Shown here in pieces: positions 57,703 through 64,000 of a stretch of 64,000 bases of DNA (position 1 is its first letter; every line of letters begins with the position of its first letter). The notes under the pieces were generated by a model that was not told the origin of the DNA, searched no databases, and was given only the letters and a program-made list of their open reading frames with translations. The stretch lies in the NCBI GenBank assembly GCA_023238725.1, contig CM041553.1:9757001-9821000 (forward strand). Direction: 5' to 3'. Origin of the DNA: Scortum barcoo. Taxonomy: Eukaryota > Chordata > Actinopteri > Centrarchiformes > Terapontidae. The position numbers and the translations under genes were made by a program.

Positions 57703-57866
57703 GAGTGGTAATTTGTTAAGTGCAGCTCAGCAGCTGATTCGGAGACAATGAGGAATGAGTCATGAGGAATTTTTTTTTTTTTTTATAGCTCAGGTCACTC
57801 ATACCTATAAATTAATTATTACACCACCTTTCACTAAGATAGTACCGCAGACTCTGTTTTCAAGTC

Positions 57867-57934
57867 CATCCATCCATCCATCCATTTTCTAACCTGCTTA
57901 TCCTGAGATCACAGGGTCGCAGGGTGCTGGAGCC
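57867..57934 (-). mobile_element. Very short 5'-truncated LINE tail, second copy
   Basis: Same CCATn end and GGGTCGCAGGGTGCTGGAGCC body as the element at 18327-18604, but only about 68 bp long. It is flanked by TTTCAAGTC at 57858-57866 and 57935-57943, a 9-bp duplication, so it looks like a complete, heavily 5'-truncated insertion. Confidence 0.75.
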
Positions 57935-58074
57935 TTTCAAGTCATGTATCATTATCTAATATGTAAAACTTGATTCAGGAAATATTTTTCAATTCATCCT
58001 GATTTGCTTCTCACTCATTTCTTGGAAAATACATAATATTTTGTGTGCCTTATCAAGTGTTACTGTTATAGTAT

Positions 58075-58625
58075 TTGATTATGATAATTGATGCATTAAT
58101 GTATAAGCAGCATTTTACTCTTGTAGCCGATTTAAATTATTAAATATAATGTTATTGTAAAGTTAATAATTGACTCTATGATTTGTATCTTAGTCTGTAA
58201 AGTACTGAATAGAAATAGGCTACTCCAGTAATGTGTTGAGGTAATGTTATGAAGTACTTATTTGTTGCTTGAGTAGCCTATTTCTTCTTAAATTACTTTA
58301 TATTTTACCATTAAAATTTAGAGTGAAATTTTGTACTTTTACTGCACAGCTTTTATCTGACTATAATTAGGAGTTAAACATATAAATATTAAAAATATTA
58401 TAAAATTTAACATCCAACTCTGTCAGGTACTTGAAGCTGCTGCAACATTAAAATCTGGCTTATGTGTTAATGATAATAATCCAAAAACATAATATACATA
58501 CCAAAATAATCTTTACTTTTGATACTTGCCAAATACTACTTTCAAAATGTGGTGCTGTTACTTTTACTTAAGTATCTGAACTCAAGCAAAGTATCAATAT
58601 GCCTACTAACTGTACCTATATATTG
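58075..58625. repeat. Dispersed teleost 'TTAAGTAAAAGTA' repeat, inverted pair
   Basis: 58075-58215 matches the family in plus orientation (TGATGCATTAATGTATAAGC ... TTAGTCTGTAAAGTACTG). 58230-58625 matches it in minus orientation (TTTTGTACTTTTACTGCAC ... TTACTTTTACTTAAGTATC). Diverged and noncoding. Confidence 0.6.
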
Positions 58626-58639
58626 GTTGAGTTAATGTA

Positions 58640-60700
58640 TTTTGATATTTTTGACCACTGCATTTATCTGAAACAGTCACTTCACATATCATGATTTGAC
58701 GTAAAATAAAAAAACCGTCAAACGTACAGTTTGGTCAGTTAATTACGTTCCTGGAGGCTACAAAGCACATTATTAATGTTTTCTGTTCAATCCAAACACC
58801 AATATTTCAGGTTCATTAATTCAGGTCATTAGAGGCCTCGGCTCTAAATCAACAGGTTGTGAATGAGAGGACCCAACACTTCAGTCATTTATTTCTGTTC
58901 AGTCAGTGACATCAGAGCAGATGGGGCTGATGTAAATGTTTGGCGCTTGAACCCAAAGGAACAAGCTGTGCTGTGATCTCACATTCGTCCCACTTGCATG
59001 AAGAGTTTTGTTCCAAAATAAGATATCCGCCATTTGAGGAAAAAAAAACAAAAAAAGTGACTCTTCCTGAGAGACAAAGAGAAAAGGTAGGTCAAGATGA
59101 TGATGGTGGCAGATAATTAGGTCAAATTACAATTACGATTACTTGTCAGATAATTGTGGGTAATTTCTGGGATGAAGGGTTGAAGAATATGTGGATGTAG
59201 AGTAAATTGGAAAAGAACTCTTCATACTTAATGAAAACACAAATTTACTGTTGAAAGGATACCAAATAATATACACATAAATAATCTGTTAATTAAATAA
59301 ATACAAAAACATGAAGACAAGAAGCTTTTAGGTAATACATTGTAAGCACTAATTACATCTACTGCATGATTAGAGCAGCTACTTTATACATTCATATAAG
59401 GATCATAATGAGTTAAGCCTGTGGTTGTAGTGTGCATGTTCATTTACAGCATACAGAATACTTACAGCAATGTGAATCAAAAACAACATTTAGTAACAAA
59501 ACTCGGACAGAGCTGTAGTTTTTTTTATAATTATTTCACACACACGAACACTATGACTATTATTGAAATTGAACTTTTTTTTTGTAGTAATACATTAAAA
59601 GCTCTCAGGTTTTATCCAGAGTCACAGCCCACGTCATACTTTAAGAGAACAAGAGTCATCAAATGAAGAGTTGTCCAGTGCATTCAGAAAAAAGAAACTG
59701 ATTACACTGACTTTTTTGTCTATTAATTCTACACATGAGAACCCATAATGCCAAAGATAAAACCACATTCTTCATTTCTGATATCTTCCAAAGCCCCATG
59801 TGAGTGTGTTTTAAAACAATGTAAGTGCTACACTTGACTTTAAAAACACTCTTTCCTCTGACTTTAACTGGAGACACACACAGAACTGCAATTTACAGTC
59901 TCGACATAATAAGATCGACTCATTGGGGAAAAAAATGAAAATGATCAATTTGAGTTCCCTGTGTTAGCCTTTAAAGTGTGAGCACATCCACTGATGATTT
60001 CCTACATTCTCCTCCAAAACTAAATGAATAGATGGCGAGATAACGAGAAGGAGTGATGAGGAGAAACTCGCAGTAATCTCATTAAAAACTTGTTATCTTC
60101 ACTTCTCACGCCGAGCTCTCGCTTCTCTTCTCTTCTCTTCTCTTCTCTCACCTCCAACTTTCTTAGACAAGTACACACATTTGTGCATGCACGCGCCCAT
60201 GCACACACACACACACACACACACACACAATACATATGTGCTCCCATGGGCATTCACAGCATACAGTATTTACATTTACACACACAAAATGCAGATGGCA
60301 GAATTTAGTCACGACTCAGTAACACTGTAAAAGTCAGGCACATTCTCCAACACTTTTATAATGTTCCTGCCTCTAACTGCACTCTAACCACAACAGCTCA
60401 CCACACACACACACACACACACCGCCACAGTTGGGTATTAGCTTGTATTAAATATCAACAGAATATGACGGGATTGAAGCTGAGTAAACTTGTTTACTTG
60501 TTTAGGTTTACGCGCTGCTGATTTAAATTTTCAGTAGATGTACAGACACCTTTTAAGGTTTTGGAGCACCAGTGTAAACACGGGGTTCAGTGGACTGGAT
60601 GAGGGAAGAAAAAATAAATCCTGTTCATATACGCACAGGCTCGAAAAATAACCTACGCTACCTTCCCGTCATCATTTCCTCCTCTAACACCTGCACTTCC
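58640..60700. other. Downstream flank and possible 3' UTR of caly
   Basis: No gene. Contains CA repeats (60205-60229, 60399-60421) and a TTCTC-unit tract (60122-60147). The caly 3' UTR must lie in the right part of this stretch, but I could not fix its poly(A) site. Confidence 0.5.
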
Positions 60701-60710
60701 ATCAGCCCCT

Positions 60711-63637
60711 TCAATCCTCCCCCTCCAGCACTTCCTTCAGCTGCTCGCTGCCCTGTTTGGCCACTTCAGCCTCCTTCAGAGCGCTGATGACTGGTAACCA
60801 TGGCGGTGGCAGCTCAGGCCCAGTCCTCTTGACCTGGTTGAAGTGACTGAGGGCAGCGTACAGCCCGGTGTTGGGGCCGCCATGGAGGCCTGGCTCCTCC
60901 TGCTGCTGCTGCTGCTGCTCAGTGTAGTACATCTCAAGAGCTGCCGGGGTGCAGTGCTTCTGCTGTTACAACACACAGACAAAAATACCTTTGTTTCTTT
61001 CAATTAGGAGGCAAACTGCTGGGACAATGAAGAACAAGGTCAATCAAAGACTGTGTATTTGTTTAATTTTAATTGTGATTTTTTTTTATTAATAATGTTG
61101 TTGTCTAGGTTACAGTCTGTTTTATGAGTTAGGAAGTACAATCCACAGAACTGAAGGCATCCAATTATTTTTATCACGCAAGACATTCCATCAAAACTTG
61201 ACATTGCTTAAGTGAAGTGCTAGAGAGGTGAAACCAATGTTATCTTGATTAGTTTTCATGGAGGTTTCTGTCTCCACTAATGCTATGTTGTATCCTGGTG
61301 CATGTCAGGATAAACACTTAACAAAGTCTTGGGGTAAAAATGCACAAATGCTTCTTTTTAGAGCTTTCTGATGCCACTTTTCGATGAAAGGAACTTCATT
61401 AAATGTAATGTAATGTTTAGAGATTGTTCTGGTTCAGGTTCTGCTTGTTTTTTTCACACTTTGGCGAGATGTTTCTAAAAATAAATCTGAGCCCTGCTCA
61501 GGTGGTCATACTATACTCAAGTATTTTCAGGTGGTGCTAGTAGTGTTGGCTGAAGTTGTTCAAATAATTGTGTCACAACAAGGCCTTCTACAACAAATGC
61601 AAAACAATAACCTTAATGTATTAATTTGAATCAACAGCAAATGTTACTTTAACATAGACCATTTCTTGAATTATATTGCATATGCTACAACTAATTCAAT
61701 TACTGGACAAAATAATCCTAACTCAAAGTCCATGTATTAGCTTTTGGAGGGGTGGCTTTAAATCATACATCACAGTCTTCCTCAGACGGAATTAGCTCAT
61801 TGTCAACTGAGCTGATATGTTGACATTCAGAACAGATTATTCTGCCATTTTTCAGAGCAAGGAATTAACTTGAGCTCATATTAAAAAAAAAGGTGTATTA
61901 GAGGATAACGGATCACAGTGCAATGAAATACTGAGAAAATGTCATTGTAGAAAATGGGGTCCACAAACCGCAGCACAGCATAAACACCAAGGTGATCTGA
62001 TAAAATTGGGGCTATTTTGGCTCACTGACTGACTTGTGTTTCCAAAGCATTATGACAATGCAACGCATGCACCAAAGTATCACAAATTCAAAAAGGTTAA
62101 TGTTATAGAACACTTCAGGTGACACGCAAAAAATGCTGTACAAATCAGCAAATCAGAAAAATAAGCAGGCTTTATCAAGAACCACTGGTTATTGAAACGC
62201 TGAAGATGCACTGTTTGCAGACAGAGATGTGGGGAAAAAAGCACATTCACTTTTTAAGGCCTGCCAATACTCTCCAGCAGTGGGAAACAACTGAGAAAAA
62301 TGTAACTGGGATAGTACAAACTGTTTTTATTCACTTATATGTGCATAAAATGTTTCTACGAATCAAACCAGGAAGTTTAAAAACAAGTTTTTATCTATCC
62401 TAGTCTGTGCCTTCAGTTGAGGCAAAATCAACATCCTTTGCGACATCTTTAAGCTCACATGGACTTGTTTTTCAGGAGAGTGAAGCCGTGGGTGAATTAA
62501 ATCAGATTGTCCATCCTTTTAATGTTATCATTTGGAAAGAGCCCACTGAATTGTGATGACCTCGCGAGTGTTTCCCTTCGGAGGATCCACTACCTGACCT
62601 TCCCTCACAGTGAGGAGTCCGACCTCTCAAAAGCACAGCAGTGACTACGCCTCCCTCCATCCTCCATCCTCCTTTTATGTCTCCGACAACGCATTAGCAG
62701 GGAAAAATGCTGAAAGCAACTGTAACCGGCAAAAACTTCAAAAGCCTTGCTGGAAGGTCCCCTCCTCCCCCCTTCCCTTCCTTGCTTCCCCCCTCACCGT
62801 TAAGCCTTTAATCACAGTTTAGTCACGCTCAGCCCTAATTAAAGACCCCTCGGATTCACAGGCGGGCGTCCCAATCTCTGCCTGACCAGAAAGCGGGCTC
62901 TACCGCTCCCTCTCCCGCCTTCTCCCTCTCCCTCTGTCTCTCCTGGTCTCTCATTTTCCTCTGCGAGACCGGCTCTTTAACTAACATGCGTAGCAACGCT
63001 GGCTCACTACACGATGCCTCCAAGGTGTCGTTGGGAGATAATGAGTTTGGGTTTCCAGCTTCAGTTTTCAGAGAATCCTCCTGAAGAGATTGATGAGAGG
63101 GTGTGCCGAGAAACAAAGCACCAGCTGCATTGTGGACTCTGTAAGTACTTTCTGAGAGGGTGTTGCACAGACTACTCCGGCCTGGATAATGCAATAAGTA
63201 GTCTGTGATATCCGAGGACGAAACTCTGAAATGAGCTGCTTTTGCTGGTTTCTTTTGTACTACAAGAGAAGAATGACCAATGTGTGTCGATTTTCCTAAA
63301 TCATGAAAATCTCTCTCTCTCTCTCTGTATGCATGTGTGTGTGTGTGTGTGTGAGACACATGCCTGAGAGAATGAATGTGTGTTTATGTGTGCACTCAGT
63401 TTTCTGCAAGGAGAGTGAACATGAAATAAAACACTCACAAAAATGGCAAAATAACCCATGCTAATCAGTCTTTAATAGCTTTGACTGTGAGCCTGTGTGT
63501 GTGTGTGTGTGTGTGCTTGCCACCTTGAGGATGAAACCCTCTGGGCAGGTGAGTTGGTCATACCACATGGCCTTGTACATGAGCAGGAGAAGCAGGCTGG
63601 TCAGGAAGGCCAAAGTGATGAGGATCAGACCTGTAAT
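60711..63637 (-). CDS. caly: Calcyon neuron-specific vesicular protein, last two coding exons, 5' part outside window
   Basis: A single-pass vesicle protein of the NSG/NEEP21 family that stimulates clathrin-mediated endocytosis in neurons and was first described as a dopamine D1-receptor partner. Exon 63524-63637 (38 codons) encodes the membrane helix (LILITLAFLTSLLLLLMY) and the family signature YKAMWYDQLTCPEGFIL. Exon 60711-60962 (83 codons plus TGA) begins QKHCTPAALEMYYTE, followed by a six-Gln run and an acidic tail ending LEGED. The MWYDQ.TCP.GF and C.P..LEMYYTE phrases separate calcyon from NSG1 and NSG2 as I recall them. The N-terminal exons lie beyond 64000. The polyglutamine is a CAG run (60900-60917). 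Confidence 0.92.
60963..63523 (-). other. caly: caly intron
   Basis: 2.56 kb between the two coding exons. Contains CT and GT runs (63310-63353) and, at 63494-63515, a GT repeat starting eight bases beyond the splice donor. The 167-codon minus-strand frame at 62856-63359 begins in repeats and has no recognisable domain. Confidence 0.8.
63494..63515. repeat. GT microsatellite beside the caly donor
   Basis: Eleven GT units on the plus strand (CA in the transcript), separated by eight bases from the exon edge at 63524. Confidence 0.95.
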
Positions 63638-63891
63638 CTGAGCAACAAACACACACGCACATGAACACAAACACACATATATATATATATATACATTCAC
63701 ACCACTTAAACAAGAAGCGTTATCAGACCTCAAGAGAAAAGGCTGGCTGATATATTTCCTTTTTGTCCACAAATTGCATGAAAAGTTCATTTCTCAATCC
63801 CTCAGATTAGCTGGTTCCTACTGCAGACATAAGATGTAAAAAAGAACAAAAATATCATTTCTTTATATAAACAAAGAGTACAGTGTATTTG

Positions 63892-64000
63892 GGGACTATT
63901 TTCATCAGCGAATAAATGCACATTTGGTGCTCTAGGAAGTATTTATGTCAAAAAGGAGATGTATGTGGGACTATATCAAGATAATAATATGTGTTTTCAT
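63892..64000 (+). repeat. Dispersed repeat family R, copy 3, cut by window end
   Basis: Starts GGGACTATTTTCATCAGCGA and continues AATAAATGCACATTTGGTG, CTCTAGGAAGTATTTATG, GTGGGACTATATCAAGATAA. It matches the copies at 46006 and 39655 and is in a caly intron. Confidence 0.65.

Noticed and set aside
62856..63359. 167-codon minus-strand frame in the caly intron
   Set aside because: Begins in CA/CT repeats (His-Thr, Arg-Glu runs), lies between two caly exons, and matches no family I know.

Overview
This is a vertebrate nuclear window, almost certainly from a teleost fish. Exons are short with GT-AG introns, AT/GT microsatellites are dense, several fish-type retrotransposon remnants are present, and the four protein-coding genes are vertebrate genes whose exons can be read directly. 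There are no prokaryotic or plasmid features, no CRISPR array, and no RNA gene I can support.

Layout, left to right, with all four genes on the minus strand. (1) About 1-18,000: the N-terminal half of pnpla6 (neuropathy target esterase), with 16 exons placed by splice sites and reading phase plus one tentative first exon. The 3' half, including the patatin catalytic domain, lies before position 1. A large first intron (about 7,640-17,880) holds a nearly full-length but frameshifted non-LTR retrotransposon flanked by recognisable target-site duplications. (2) 18,300-18,620: a short 5'-truncated LINE tail with a perfect 14-bp target-site duplication, beside a cluster of CCAAT motifs upstream of pnpla6. 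(3) 18,940-22,060: complete atp5pd (subunit d of mitochondrial ATP synthase, 161 aa) with promoter motifs and poly(A) signal. (4) About 23,330-25,980: complete two-exon msx homeobox gene, called msx3 from its neighbour. (5) About 26,000-60,700: a 35-kb stretch in which I find no gene, only microsatellites, polypyrimidine tracts, dispersed repeats and several unique-looking blocks with clustered homeodomain-type cores. (6) 60,711-64,000: the last two coding exons of caly (calcyon); earlier exons lie past the window end.

The genes do not form a pathway: a lipid hydrolase of the ER, a respiratory-chain subunit, a developmental transcription factor and a neuronal endocytic adaptor. The informative pairing is msx with caly. 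In vertebrates MSX1 lies near NSG1 and MSX2 near NSG2, so an msx gene next to calcyon, the third NSG-family member, fits the third branch of an ancient duplicated block. I found no new biological system. The points most worth checking are that linkage, the desert between msx and caly, the insertions with intact duplications, the CA/GT repeats next to splice donors, and a dispersed repeat present three times.
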